Of a stretch of DNA of 34,919 nucleotides, positions 6,583 through 15,700 are shown piece after piece; within the stretch, counting starts at the first letter, position 1, and every line of letters begins with the position of its first letter. A program made the translations under genes and the position numbers. The stretch is from Blastocatellia bacterium (lineage in GTDB: Bacteria; Acidobacteriota; Blastocatellia; RBC074), in contig JAEUQN010000064.1 in assembly GCA_016789725.1 (NCBI GenBank), positions 1 to 34,919 of the forward strand, read 5' to 3'. The notes under the pieces were generated by a model. The model did not search any database, was not told the DNA's origin, and worked only from the letters and a program-made list of their open reading frames with translations.

Positions 6583-9231
6583 ATGAAAAAAATCACCAGT
6601 ATTGCCCTACTTATCACATTTGTTTTCCATCTCACCGCACTTGGCCTCGTTGCGGATACACGCCCGGCACCAGAAGATCGCGGCACCAGTGGCTTAGCCT
6701 TAGCGTTGCGAAGGCTGCAAACCATCGCCAGCGTCTTGCACACGGCAGCACATCCAGATGACGAAGCGACGGAGATGCTGGCTTATGTGTCGCGCAAAGA
6801 AGGCGCGCGCACAGCTTATCTTTCGCTCAATCGTGGCGAGGGCGGGCAAAATGGCATCGGCCCCGAACTGTGGGAAGGACTTGGCGTCATTCGCACCGAA
6901 GAGCTATTGGCCGCGCGCAAGCTTGATGGTGCAGAGCAATATTTCACACGCGCCTTTGACTTCGGGTTCACGCGCTCGGCGGAAGAAACATTACGCAAAT
7001 GGAATCGGGAAGAAGTGCTGGGCGATATGGTGCGCGTGATTCGGATGATGCGCCCACTGGTCGTGCTCAGCCGGTTTAGCGGCACAGCGCGTGATGGACA
7101 CGGACAACATCAGGTCGCTGGATTGCTCACGCCCGAAGCCATCAAGGCGGCGGCGGATCCGCAGCGTTTTCCCGAACAGATCACACAAGAAGGATTGCAG
7201 CCCTGGCAAGTGCTGAAAGTGTACGGCGATGTGTTCGGCCCAGTGAATAGCGGCCCGCGCGCGAGTTTTGATGTCGGCGCATTTGATCCGGTGCTGGGAC
7301 GTTCATACAACGAAATGGCTTCCGATGGGCGCAGTCGCCATCGTTCGCAAGACTTCGGGATGATGCAGATGCGCGGCTCACAACGGCGTGCGTTCCCGCG
7401 TACGTCGAGCACCGTCGAAGTTCCCGAAATCGAGCAGTCATTGTTCACAGGCATAGATACAAGCCTCACAGGGATCGCCAAATTCGCTGGCAATAACGGT
7501 GCTCAACTCCTGCCATCGCTCAACAAAATCAAGGACCTTGCAGCCAAAGCCTTATCTGAATTCAGAATCGAACATCCCGAAACAATTGCTCCACATCTCG
7601 CAGCGGGCTTGCGCGAAATACGTCTCTTGCGTTCCCAACTGGGCACGCTTGACCCTATCACCAAAGCCAATGTTGACGGGCTTCTCGCACGGAAAGAACA
7701 TGAATTCAGCCAGGCGCTGACCAAAGCGCATGGCGTGGTGGTAGATGCGTTGAGCAGTTCGGAACTCGTGACGCCCGGAGAAACGGTTGAAGTGGCGGCG
7801 CATGTGTTTATGGCAACAGATGCCAAAGCGGCAGCGGTTCAGGTCAAATTGCTTCTACCGGAAGACTGGAAAGTCGAGCCTACCAAACCGGAGCCGATGT
7901 TACCGACAACAGGCATGGCCTTTTTGCGCTTTCGTGAAACTCCAGGCTTTCTCGCACGGTTCAAGGCCACCGCCCCGAATGAGGCAACGCCAACGCAGCC
8001 GTACTGGCTGGTCAAACCGCGCACCAAAGAACAATTCGACTGGGATGAGAAAATGCCACGCAATTTGCCGTTCAGCCCGGCAGTCGCGCACGCGCAAATC
8101 GAGCTGACCTTGAGCGGCGAAAAGGTCACACTTCAACAACCTGTCGAGTATCGGTTTGCCGACAAAACCTTTGGTGAAATCCGGCGCGAATTAAAAATTG
8201 CCCCAGCCTTAACACTCACCACAAACCCATCTTTATTGGTGATTCCAGCGGCAAGTCAGAATCGCACGCGTGAAATTTCGGTCGAGATCACTCACAATGC
8301 GAGCCACAAAACGGACGGCACAGTGAAATTGCTGGCTCCGGCAAATTGGAAAGTCGAAGCCGATCCTCGCCCTCTCTCGTTTACCAAACAAGGTGAAAAA
8401 ACAGCGCGCACTTTTAAGGTCACGCCGCCCCCCGGTGCCAACGGAAACTTTGAGTTGAAAGCCATCGCCGAATCGAATGGGAAAACGTTTGAGAATGGCT
8501 ATCAAATCATCGCCTATCCGCATATTGAAACCCACTTCATTTATCGTCCGGCAATCTCAAAAATCGAAGTTTTTGATGTCAACATAGCCAAAGGATTAAA
8601 GGTCGGATACGTCATGGGGAGCGGTGACGATGGCCCGACGGTGCTGGAACAACTCGGCGTTCAGGTCAAACTCATCACCCCGTCCGAATTGGCTGCGGGT
8701 GATTTATCGGTCTATGACACGATTCTTCTTGGCATCCGTGTTTATGAAGTGAATCAGGATGTGATCGCCAACAATAAACGCTTGCTGGATTATGTCGCTA
8801 ATGGCGGAACCTTGATTGTGCAGTACAACAAGCAGGAATTCGTCAACGGCAACTTTGCGCCCTATCCGGTGAAGATGGCAGGCAGTGTTCGCGTGACAGA
8901 TGAAACAGCCCCCATCACTATTCTGGAACCGACTCATCCACTCTTTAATTTCCCCAATAAAATCACGGAAGCTGATTGGAAGGGCTGGGTACAGGAACGT
9001 GGCCTCTATTTCCTGAGCGAATGGGATCAACGATACACGCCGCTGCTCGCTTCGTCGGACGATCCGGGAACAGCACTGAAAGGTGGGCAATTGATCGCTG
9101 AGTATGGCAAGGGGACGTATATCTTCACGGGCTATGCGTGGTTCCGACAATTCCCTGTTGGTGTTCCGGGCGCGTATCGGCTATTTGCGAATCTGGCAAG
9201 CTATCCCAAATCCAAACTCACTAAGAAATGA
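6583..9231 (+). CDS. Secreted PIG-L deacetylase with NEW3-like and ThuA-like domains
   Basis: An 882-residue secreted protein. After a signal peptide (residues 1-24) comes a PIG-L/LmbE deacetylase domain (about 45-270), with AHPDDE (H57, D59, D60) and the distal zinc ligand region DGHGQHQ (H176). PIG-L enzymes remove N-acetyl groups from GlcNAc-containing glycoconjugates. The middle holds two beta-rich segments resembling the NEW3 or Ig-like domains found beside glycosidases (about 405-480 and 550-640, with GETVEVAAHVF and LLAPANWKVEADP). The C-terminal 200 residues (KVGYVMGSGDDGP to the end) look like a ThuA/glutamine-amidotransferase-like Rossmann domain (YDTILLGIRVY, YVANGGTLIVQYN). The substrate is unknown, probably an extracellular or periplasmic sugar polymer. 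It follows glmM but has its own gap of 138 nt. It ends in a bidirectional terminator. Confidence 0.88.
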   Translation: MKKITSIALLITFVFHLTALGLVADTRPAPEDRGTSGLALALRRLQTIASVLHTAAHPDDEATEMLAYVSRKEGARTAYLSLNRGEGGQNGIGPELWEGLGVIRTEELLAARKLDGAEQYFTRAFDFGFTRSAEETLRKWNREEVLGDMVRVIRMMRPLVVLSRFSGTARDGHGQHQVAGLLTPEAIKAAADPQRFPEQITQEGLQPWQVLKVYGDVFGPVNSGPRASFDVGAFDPVLGRSYNEMASDGRSRHRSQDFGMMQMRGSQRRAFPRTSSTVEVPEIEQSLFTGIDTSLTGIAKFAGNNGAQLLPSLNKIKDLAAKALSEFRIEHPETIAPHLAAGLREIRLLRSQLGTLDPITKANVDGLLARKEHEFSQALTKAHGVVVDALSSSELVTPGETVEVAAHVFMATDAKAAAVQVKLLLPEDWKVEPTKPEPMLPTTGMAFLRFRETPGFLARFKATAPNEATPTQPYWLVKPRTKEQFDWDEKMPRNLPFSPAVAHAQIELTLSGEKVTLQQPVEYRFADKTFGEIRRELKIAPALTLTTNPSLLVIPAASQNRTREISVEITHNASHKTDGTVKLLAPANWKVEADPRPLSFTKQGEKTARTFKVTPPPGANGNFELKAIAESNGKTFENGYQIIAYPHIETHFIYRPAISKIEVFDVNIAKGLKVGYVMGSGDDGPTVLEQLGVQVKLITPSELAAGDLSVYDTILLGIRVYEVNQDVIANNKRLLDYVANGGTLIVQYNKQEFVNGNFAPYPVKMAGSVRVTDETAPITILEPTHPLFNFPNKITEADWKGWVQERGLYFLSEWDQRYTPLLASSDDPGTALKGGQLIAEYGKGTYIFTGYAWFRQFPVGVPGAYRLFANLASYPKSKLTKK

Positions 9232-9237
9232 TGGCCC

Positions 9238-9289
9238 AAAAAGAGAGAGGTTGAAAAGATCAGATCACCTTTTCAACCTCTCTCTTTTT
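9238..9289. terminator. Bidirectional terminator between convergent genes
   Basis: A very long stem: positions 9241-9258 pair with 9269-9286 without mismatch (arms read AGAGAGGTTGAAAAG and CTTTTCAACCTCTCT), with a 10-nt loop. A T run follows on the plus strand, and an A run before it gives a T run on the minus strand. It serves both the deacetylase and the convergent gene ending at 9317. Confidence 0.92.
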
Positions 9290-9316
9290 TTCTCTGTCTC
9301 TCACAAAACGCTTGTT

Positions 9317-10723
9317 TCAACTTGTGGCTTTGGCTTGAATTTTCACTTCGGGATAATCAAACGGATCATTCATCAAAACAGCACGCAAATTGATCTGCCC
9401 TAACAAAGTTTCCAAATAGGTAGCGAAGAGGTGAATGTGGCGGCGCAGCGCATCCACAGTCGGCGCACCGACAATATCGTCGTGCAATCGTTCCAATTGC
9501 TCCCAATCACGAAACATCAGATAACGCATTGAACCATCGCGGAAGGCAACCAGATGGTCAATGAGCTGCCCATCTTGCGCCAGCTCCACGTGCGCTTCGT
9601 AAAATCGCAGGTGCATAATCAAATGCCAGAGATCGGCACGGAGTTTTTTGGATTGGTCGCGGAAGGTTTGGTAGTCCGGGAAAATCTCCGACCCTGTCAA
9701 ATTTGGATTGAACGCATTGGCCACACCAACGATGGTTTGCTGAAGGCAATTGCGCAACAAGCCGTGTGAATTTTCGACCTTGGCGTAGATCGGCGGGGCT
9801 TGGCGCAAATTCACAAATCCAACCAATTCCTTTCCAAAAACTTTATCCAATTCCATACGTAGCGCGTAGCTTCCGCCATCAATCATGTCGCGTCGCTCTT
9901 CATCCAACGCATTTGAGATTAAGATGCGGCTATCAATAAATTCCAAAAGGGCGCGAATTTCCGAGTAAATCAGCGAAAATAGCAAAAGCGAGCGCTTCAG
10001 AGGGCGATCCGCACGTAAATCCTCGCCAATGAAATTCAAATAGCGCAACATCCGAAAGGCTTCCAGAAAGACCTGGGCAATATCCTGTCGGAGGTCCGGC
10101 GCACTGATACTTTTGATAATCGCGGTGATTTCTACGTGTTCGATACGATCAAATTCCGGTTTGAACTTATTCGCTAATAATGGAGCAATAAAAGGACTTC
10201 GTTGCAGCTCTCGGCTCAGCACTTTCCCAACACTGGTGAAGGTCTGAAAATTCACGGATGGAGACTGCGTCAAGCTTTCAAATATTGGACGCAGGTCAGC
10301 CAGAGATTCGATCAACAAGGATAACGAATCTTCTGGGGTGGCGGATTTTAAAGGCTTATCCTCATAACGCCACGTTCCCTCGGTATGTAGGATTTCACTT
10401 TCGACATATTGCCCGAAATAGCTTGAATCAGTACGATCCAGCGAAATAATCTCCGTGCAAAGCTGACTCATTCGCAGACTCACGCTACGGACTATTTTCA
10501 ATTCTTCGGAAAAGTCGCGGCGCACAATTTCGCGCAACTCTGTTTCTGAAAACGGATGATTGCGGATGCGAAAAAAGCGGTCGAAACAGCGAATCCAGAC
10601 TTCTAGCTCAAACAGCAATGCGGCTTTATTTTCCATAGCCAGCTTCGCTACCCATTCCCGCAACTGAGTCACCTCAGCCGGGCGGGCCGGAGTCGAAGAA
10701 CCTCTGTAATCTGTTGCAGTCAT
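9317..10723 (-). CDS. Unknown helical protein, about 468 residues
   Basis: I do not recognise this protein. It is soluble, with no signal peptide or membrane segment, and appears almost wholly alpha-helical, rich in charged and leucine residues (for example LREWVAKLAMENKAALLFELEVWIR split over two helices, and LIMHLRFYEAHVELAQDG). It has no evident cysteine, nucleotide-binding or catalytic motif. The ATG at 10723 has no clear ribosome binding site; an in-frame GTG at 10771, preceded by a G-rich stretch, would add 16 residues, so the start is uncertain. It lies downstream of thiS on the same strand after 200 bp, and converges on the deacetylase gene with a shared terminator. Its codon use resembles its neighbours, so it is a real gene, but function is open. 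Confidence 0.8.
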   Translation of the reverse strand: MTATDYRGSSTPARPAEVTQLREWVAKLAMENKAALLFELEVWIRCFDRFFRIRNHPFSETELREIVRRDFSEELKIVRSVSLRMSQLCTEIISLDRTDSSYFGQYVESEILHTEGTWRYEDKPLKSATPEDSLSLLIESLADLRPIFESLTQSPSVNFQTFTSVGKVLSRELQRSPFIAPLLANKFKPEFDRIEHVEITAIIKSISAPDLRQDIAQVFLEAFRMLRYLNFIGEDLRADRPLKRSLLLFSLIYSEIRALLEFIDSRILISNALDEERRDMIDGGSYALRMELDKVFGKELVGFVNLRQAPPIYAKVENSHGLLRNCLQQTIVGVANAFNPNLTGSEIFPDYQTFRDQSKKLRADLWHLIMHLRFYEAHVELAQDGQLIDHLVAFRDGSMRYLMFRDWEQLERLHDDIVGAPTVDALRRHIHLFATYLETLLGQINLRAVLMNDPFDYPEVKIQAKATS

Positions 10724-10937
10724 GGGTGAAGTAGACACTGTAGTAGTCTTATTGATCCAAATCCGACCCACCCCGTTTTTTAGTCAACGGATGATAATTA
10801 ACCGTTCGGCCTATAATTTTCGGGACAACAATTAGGACCTGCTGATTGGGTTGGTCGGGTGGGTATGGGCTTTGGGCAAAGCTGAATTCAGGGGTTACAA
10901 ACAAAATTCGCTCGCGCGAAACGAATCGAACAGGGCG

Positions 10938-11159
10938 TCATCCGCCCCCAACGAAATGCACAATTTCCAGCCTATCTCCGGGGCGCAATCGCGTCTCCGG
11001 CCACAGGGAACGTGCCAAAATTAATAGGTTATGCTCAATTGCCAAACGTTGTGGAGGTAACTCCAACTGAGCAATCAAGTCAGTGACGGTCGAGCCAGGC
11101 GTGATTTGCCGGATCTCTCCATTAACGGTAATTTCGATTTGCATTTGTGTTTGGTTCAT
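10938..11159 (-). CDS. thiS: Sulfur carrier protein ThiS
   Basis: A 73-residue beta-grasp (ubiquitin-like) protein. The family pattern is clear: an N-terminal strand MQIEITVNGE, TVTDLIAQLEL helix, RLAIEHN, a RPGDRLEIVHFVGGG tail, and the C-terminal Gly-Gly that is adenylated and thiocarboxylated by ThiF to donate sulfur for the thiazole ring of thiamin. Its ATG directly follows the TAA of the upstream gene (TAAATG), so the two are translationally coupled; an internal ATG at 11144 is an alternative start. No thiG, thiF or other thiamin gene is in the window, so it may serve thiamin synthesis from elsewhere or another sulfur-transfer pathway. Confidence 0.88.
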   Translation of the reverse strand: MNQTQMQIEITVNGEIRQITPGSTVTDLIAQLELPPQRLAIEHNLLILARSLWPETRLRPGDRLEIVHFVGGG

Positions 11160-11987
11160 TTACTTATGAGCAATCATAAACTTGGCTTCTGCTTCCTGTC
11201 CATTGGGAGCTTGCGCCTTAAGAATCAGAGCTGCCGCCCCCGAAGTGAAAATCGGAATTTTCACTTGAAAGCTGACCAACCCCTGTAAATCCGTCTTTCC
11301 AACACAAGTCTGCGCTTCAATTTTGGTGCCTAAGATTTGCAGCATCACCTGTACACCTGCTGTAGGGTTCGTTCCACCACTCAAGATGGCGGCCCGTACC
11401 GTTACAGCATCGCCCGCGCGGAATTTTGACGGATATAAAACTTCAACGCGGAGTTGTTCAGTAACCGGGATGTTCTGCAAATACCCGGCAATAATCTGAT
11501 CGAAAGTGAGCGATTCGGCGGTCCTGCCTTCCTGGGTAACAGTGATGGGCCGGACAGATTCCACCGCTTTCCCAGGCGTTGGAACCGACTTTTTAGGTAA
11601 TGCGGCAGTAGCTTGAGAGCCACTCCCCTGAGTTACCGAAGGGGGAATAGCTGCGAGCGGCGGCGGAAGCGACGGGGCCGCACCCGTCGTGACACTACTT
11701 CCCCTCTCTCCTTGCTGACGACTCAATTCGGCAAGTTTCCCACTTTTCCCGGACTGAATAGCCGCTACTAAAATCTGATGTTGCCGATTCAATATCTGCG
11801 CAACCGCAGGTTCATCTACGACGCCATTTTGAATGAGATTGTGATAGGCGGTCCGCTTGGCAGCCAGAATCGTTCCAGCACGATAAACCAACGACAAGAT
11901 GATCGGGCTTTGAAGCCCTTTGTCTTCCGTCTGGACGTGGAATACTTCCCCGCCATAGGACACATCTGTGTTGTATCCGGTGAGCAT
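11160..11987 (-). CDS. Unknown protein with C-terminal Ig-like domain
   Basis: A 275-residue protein with no signal peptide. The N-terminal 95 residues (MLTGYNTDV, FHVQTEDKG, ILSLVYRAGTILAAKR) form a compact domain that I believe is conserved in acidobacteria and some deltaproteobacteria, but I know no function for it. A low-complexity linker rich in proline, serine and alanine (about 95-165) follows, then a beta-rich, Ig-like or carboxypeptidase-regulatory-like domain (about 185-270: LRVEVLYPSKFRAGDAVTVRA, GLVSFQVKIPIF). The start ATG has GAGGTG upstream. It is coupled to thiS through TAAATG. Cytoplasmic localisation is suggested by the lack of a signal sequence, which is odd for an Ig-like domain. 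Confidence 0.75.
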   Translation of the reverse strand: MLTGYNTDVSYGGEVFHVQTEDKGLQSPIILSLVYRAGTILAAKRTAYHNLIQNGVVDEPAVAQILNRQHQILVAAIQSGKSGKLAELSRQQGERGSSVTTGAAPSLPPPLAAIPPSVTQGSGSQATAALPKKSVPTPGKAVESVRPITVTQEGRTAESLTFDQIIAGYLQNIPVTEQLRVEVLYPSKFRAGDAVTVRAAILSGGTNPTAGVQVMLQILGTKIEAQTCVGKTDLQGLVSFQVKIPIFTSGAAALILKAQAPNGQEAEAKFMIAHK

Positions 11988-12118
11988 TACAGCACCTCAA
12001 AAAAAACAGCTTAAAATGGGTCGTTACTAATGAACTAACCGGGAGGGGGGACGCAGGCCGCAATGTACCACAAACGATTGGTGATGCTCAAATAGTTATT
12101 TTTCAATCACCTCCTCAC

Positions 12119-12147
12119 TTGACATGATTTTGTGGAAAGTTGAGAAT
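12119..12147 (+). promoter_or_regulatory. Candidate promoter for the small gene at 12180
   Basis: TTGACA (12119-12124), a 17-bp spacer and a weak -10 box GAGAAT (12142-12147). The start would fall near 12154, 26 nt before the ATG. Confidence 0.45.
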
Positions 12148-12179
12148 CCCTGCTTAATCGCGGCGATTTTCGGATACCC

Positions 12180-12389
12180 ATGATTGAACAAGACATCAAT
12201 TTGACTCGTTTTTTTGCCTGGGCCAGGGCGCGTGCCTTGGCCGAACTGGAGGTCCGACTAATAGCCAATCCTCAGCTTGATCCAAACTGGACCTTCTCTG
12301 ACATTATGCAGGAGCTGCTTGCAGAGTATCGGCAACGTCAAGTATCGGCTCCAGCAACCAACACGGCGGCAGAATTAACCAAGCCGTGA
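12180..12389 (+). CDS. Small unknown protein, 69 residues
   Basis: A short, acidic, helix-rich cytoplasmic protein (RFFAWARARALAELEVRLIA, then FSDIMQELLAEYRQRQ) ending in a flexible alanine/threonine-rich tail. I do not recognise the family. Support for a real gene comes from the sensible composition, an upstream TTGACA-type promoter, and a second small gene just downstream on the same strand. No good ribosome binding site precedes the ATG, so translation may be leaderless or weak. Confidence 0.5.
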   Translation: MIEQDINLTRFFAWARARALAELEVRLIANPQLDPNWTFSDIMQELLAEYRQRQVSAPATNTAAELTKP

Positions 12390-12471
12390 CCAAGTCCTGC
12401 TAGACACTACTCTGGGGCTATGGCAAAATTGTGATTTCCTTTATTACTTTATTTCAGGAGCTACTCATTAC

Positions 12472-12696
12472 ATGAGCGACAATACAACCACCGAGACGAC
12501 GACTGACACCACCGCACCAGCGGAAACCCACGAAGAGCTTTCTTATCACGCGGTCGAAAAAGATGGCAAAATCACGGCCATTTGGGAAATGCGTGGACGC
12601 AAGCACGTGCGAACAATTGACCCGCGTAGCGCCGAAGGCAAACATTTGCTGGGGCACACCGATAATCCAGAAACCGTGCAAAACGCTACCGTGTAG
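12472..12696 (+). CDS. Small unknown acidic protein, 74 residues
   Basis: The N-terminal 25 residues are a threonine/glutamate-rich disordered stretch; the rest (HEELSYHAVEKDGKITAIWE, RGRKHVRTIDPRS) looks like a small folded beta-hairpin module. AGGAG lies about 11 bases before the ATG. No family is recognised. It ends a few bases before the first heptad-repeat hairpin and 88 bases before the SbcC-like gene. Confidence 0.6.
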   Translation: MSDNTTTETTTDTTAPAETHEELSYHAVEKDGKITAIWEMRGRKHVRTIDPRSAEGKHLLGHTDNPETVQNATV

Positions 12697-12700
12697 TTAA

Positions 12701-12776
12701 TGACAGACGACAGATGACAGATGGTAGTTCGTTGTAAACCAGCTTCTGCCATCTGCCTTCTGCTTTCCGCCCTTTC
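12701..12776. repeat. Heptad-repeat hairpin 1
   Basis: Left arm is three 7-bp units (TGACAGA, CGACAGA, TGACAGA, then TGGTAG) at 12701-12727. Right arm is four 7-bp units (CTTCTGC, CATCTGC, CTTCTGC, TTTCCGC) at 12743-12770. The arms are partly complementary (GACAGATGGTAG against CTTCTGCCATCTGCC, with G-T pairs), making an imperfect hairpin with a loop of about 15 nt. It fills the gap before the SbcC-like gene. Confidence 0.75.
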
Positions 12777-12784
12777 CCCGCCCC

Positions 12785-15700
12785 TTGCAAATTACCAAAG
12801 TCGAAATCAAGAACATCAAGAACCATGCCGAAGCGGTTTTTGAATTCAATCCCGGCGTAACAGCAATTTGCGGCCCAAATGGCGCAGGCAAAACGACAAT
12901 CCTCGAAGCCATTGCCTGGGCGCTGTTCGATCATCTGGAATACAACCGCGACGATTTCGTCAAACGCGGCGCGAAGCGAGGACAAGTTGACATCAGCTTC
13001 CGCTCCAACGCCGATGACCGCGAATATCTAGTGCATCGAGACACAGGCGGCGGTTACTACGTGTACGACGTTGATACCAAAGTCAAACTGATCGAACAAA
13101 AAAATCAGGTTATCGGTTGGCTCAAGCAACATATCGGCGTCGAACCTTCAACGGATTTACCGACCCTTTTTAAGACGACCATTGGCGTTCCGCAAGGCAC
13201 CTTCACCGCAGATTTTGCGCTGGCCCCGGCACCCCGCAAAAAGGTGTTCGATCAAATCCTCAACGTTGAAGAGTACCGTGAAGCGGCAGACAATTTAAAA
13301 GCCACACGCCAGCACCTCGATGCGCGCCTCACTGAAACGGATCGCAAGATTGCTGAAGCCGAAGGCGAACTCAAGCCCTACGATGATCTCAAACTGCAAT
13401 TCGACGAGGTAACAACCAGGCGGCAAGACCTGGAGCAGCAGTTGGTCAAAACCACGCAGGAGCGCAATCAAGCAGAGCAACAGGCTCGTCAATTCGCGGA
13501 CCTCACAGAGCAAATCACCAAACAACGGGGCCTCGTCGAGCGAACAAACATCAAGCTCCAACTCACACGCGGAAATCTGACGACGGCGAAAGAAGCAGCG
13601 GAACAGGCGCGTGCAGCCGCTGATCTTGTGACGCGTTCACGTTCCGGCTACCAAGAATATCAAGCAGCAGTGCAACATCTGACGGAGTCAGAGAAACAAC
13701 GAGCCACACGCGAAATGCTGCGATCACAGGTATCAAAACTTGAACAGGATCATGTCGCAGCGAAAGTTCAGATCCAAAGCGCCAAAGAACGTCTGCGCGA
13801 AGTGGCGCAGGCCAAAGAAGAATTGACCGAGTTGACGACACGCGTCAAAGAGCAGGAATCGCTCGAACAACGCCTCGCCGCATTGCGCGAAAGCCGAGGG
13901 CAAACACAAGGATTGCAACACGCCGCCGAATCGCTGGATCGAGAGTTGGAACGACTGCGCACGCGATTTTCCGAATTGAGACAACAGATCAAGGAGGCAG
14001 ATCCGCTCCGTGCCGTGGCCGAACAAACCGACGAACTTGAGGCCAGGTTTCGCGCGCTCAACGAACAATTGACGCACTCCGAAATTGCTCGCCAGAGCGC
14101 GCATCTCAAACGCGACCAATTGACGCAAGCCAATCACGAATTCACGCGCCTGCAAGCCGAACAAAACAAGCTGACGAGTGAAGTAGCACGGATGCAACCG
14201 TTCGCTCAACAAGTGAAGCAACTGGGTGCAATGGAAGCCAGACAGCAGGCAGAGACTGACCGTTTAGCCAAGCTGCGCGCTGAAACTGCCCGCGATGCCG
14301 AAATGATTGCGGCGCTCGAAAGCGGCGGAGTGTGTCCGCTACTCACCGAAAAATGTCTCAACCTGAAACCCGGTGAATCGCTCGACAGGCGCTTCAAATC
14401 AGGATTAGACGCACGTCGCCAAGAAATTGCACAACTTGAAAAATCCTCCGTTGCCTTGGCAGTCGAAGTCAAAAAATTGCGCACTGCCGAAGCTGAAACG
14501 AAACGATTACCTCGCTTACAGGAAGATTTGGTCGCGCTCAAAGAGCGGTCCCAAAAACAACAGGCCATCATCGTCAAACTGGAAGCGGAAATCGCAGCCA
14601 CAAAAGCATTGCCGGAGGATGAACTCAAACAACTTCAGCAGAAGCGACAGGCTTATGAATTACAGCTTCGCCAGGCCCGCGAAGCACAGACCAGACTGAG
14701 CCAGGTCGAGGTGCTGAATCGTGAGGCGCTGAGTATTCAGGAGGAAGGCAAAAACAAACGCACCGAACGCGAATCGCTACAACAAAAGCTTGATACCTTG
14801 AGCGATACCGAAAGGCAGTTGATTGAAACGGAAACGCGGCTGCAATCGCTCGGCGATCCGCGCAGCCGCGCGACAGCTATTCAGCAACTCCTCAAACGCG
14901 AAGCCGAATGGCAAGAGGTCTGCACCAAGGTCGAAGTTGTGATTGAAAAAATCGTCGCGCAACTGAATCAACTCAACGCCGAATTGCAGAGCTTTGCGAC
15001 GCTGGATGCAACGATTGCCGAGGCAACCGCAACCCGCGCGGCCAATGAATCGGCCTATCAGACCTTCATCGCCAACGAAAAAATCGCGGCAACAGTGGAA
15101 GCCCGCGAAGCCGAAGCCAGGTCACTGGCAGAAGAATTGGCAACTACGGATTCGGCGTTGAATGCCGTGACCGCACAATTGGTCGCGTGGGAAGAACAGT
15201 ACGACGCCACACAACACGAACGAGTGCTGGTAGCCTTGCGCGATTCGCGCGAGAGGGTCACACAAATCACGACGCAGCTTGAACATGTGCGAGAGCAACA
15301 CGAAAAGCTGACGACACAGCTTGTGCACCTTAATGAAGTACGCGAAACGATGCTGGCTGCCATCACTTCACACGACAAGCTCACCAACCTGCGCAGCACG
15401 ACGGAATTTATCCGCGACACGCTGCAAAAAGCCGCGCCGTACATTACGGAAGCGTACTTACATTCAATCTCGATTGAGGCCAATCAGCTTTTCCGCGAAA
15501 TCAGCGGACGCTATGATGTGACGCTGAAATGGAGCAACGATTACGAAATTACGCTGGAAGAGCGCGGCTATCATCGCCCGTTTGCGAACCTGTCGGGCGG
15601 CGAACAAATGGCGGCGGCGCTGGCCGTGCGGCTCGCTTTGCTGCGCGAGTTTTCTGATAATCTCAGCCTCGCATTTTTTGACGAACCGACCACCAATATG

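Noticed and set aside
12701..12776. CRISPR array from the short tandem repeats
   Set aside because: The units are 7 bp with no spacers, and no cas gene is present.
13733..14221. Minus-strand open frames within the SbcC-like coiled coil
   Set aside because: Long coiled-coil genes with biased codons commonly leave open antisense frames; no ribosome binding site.
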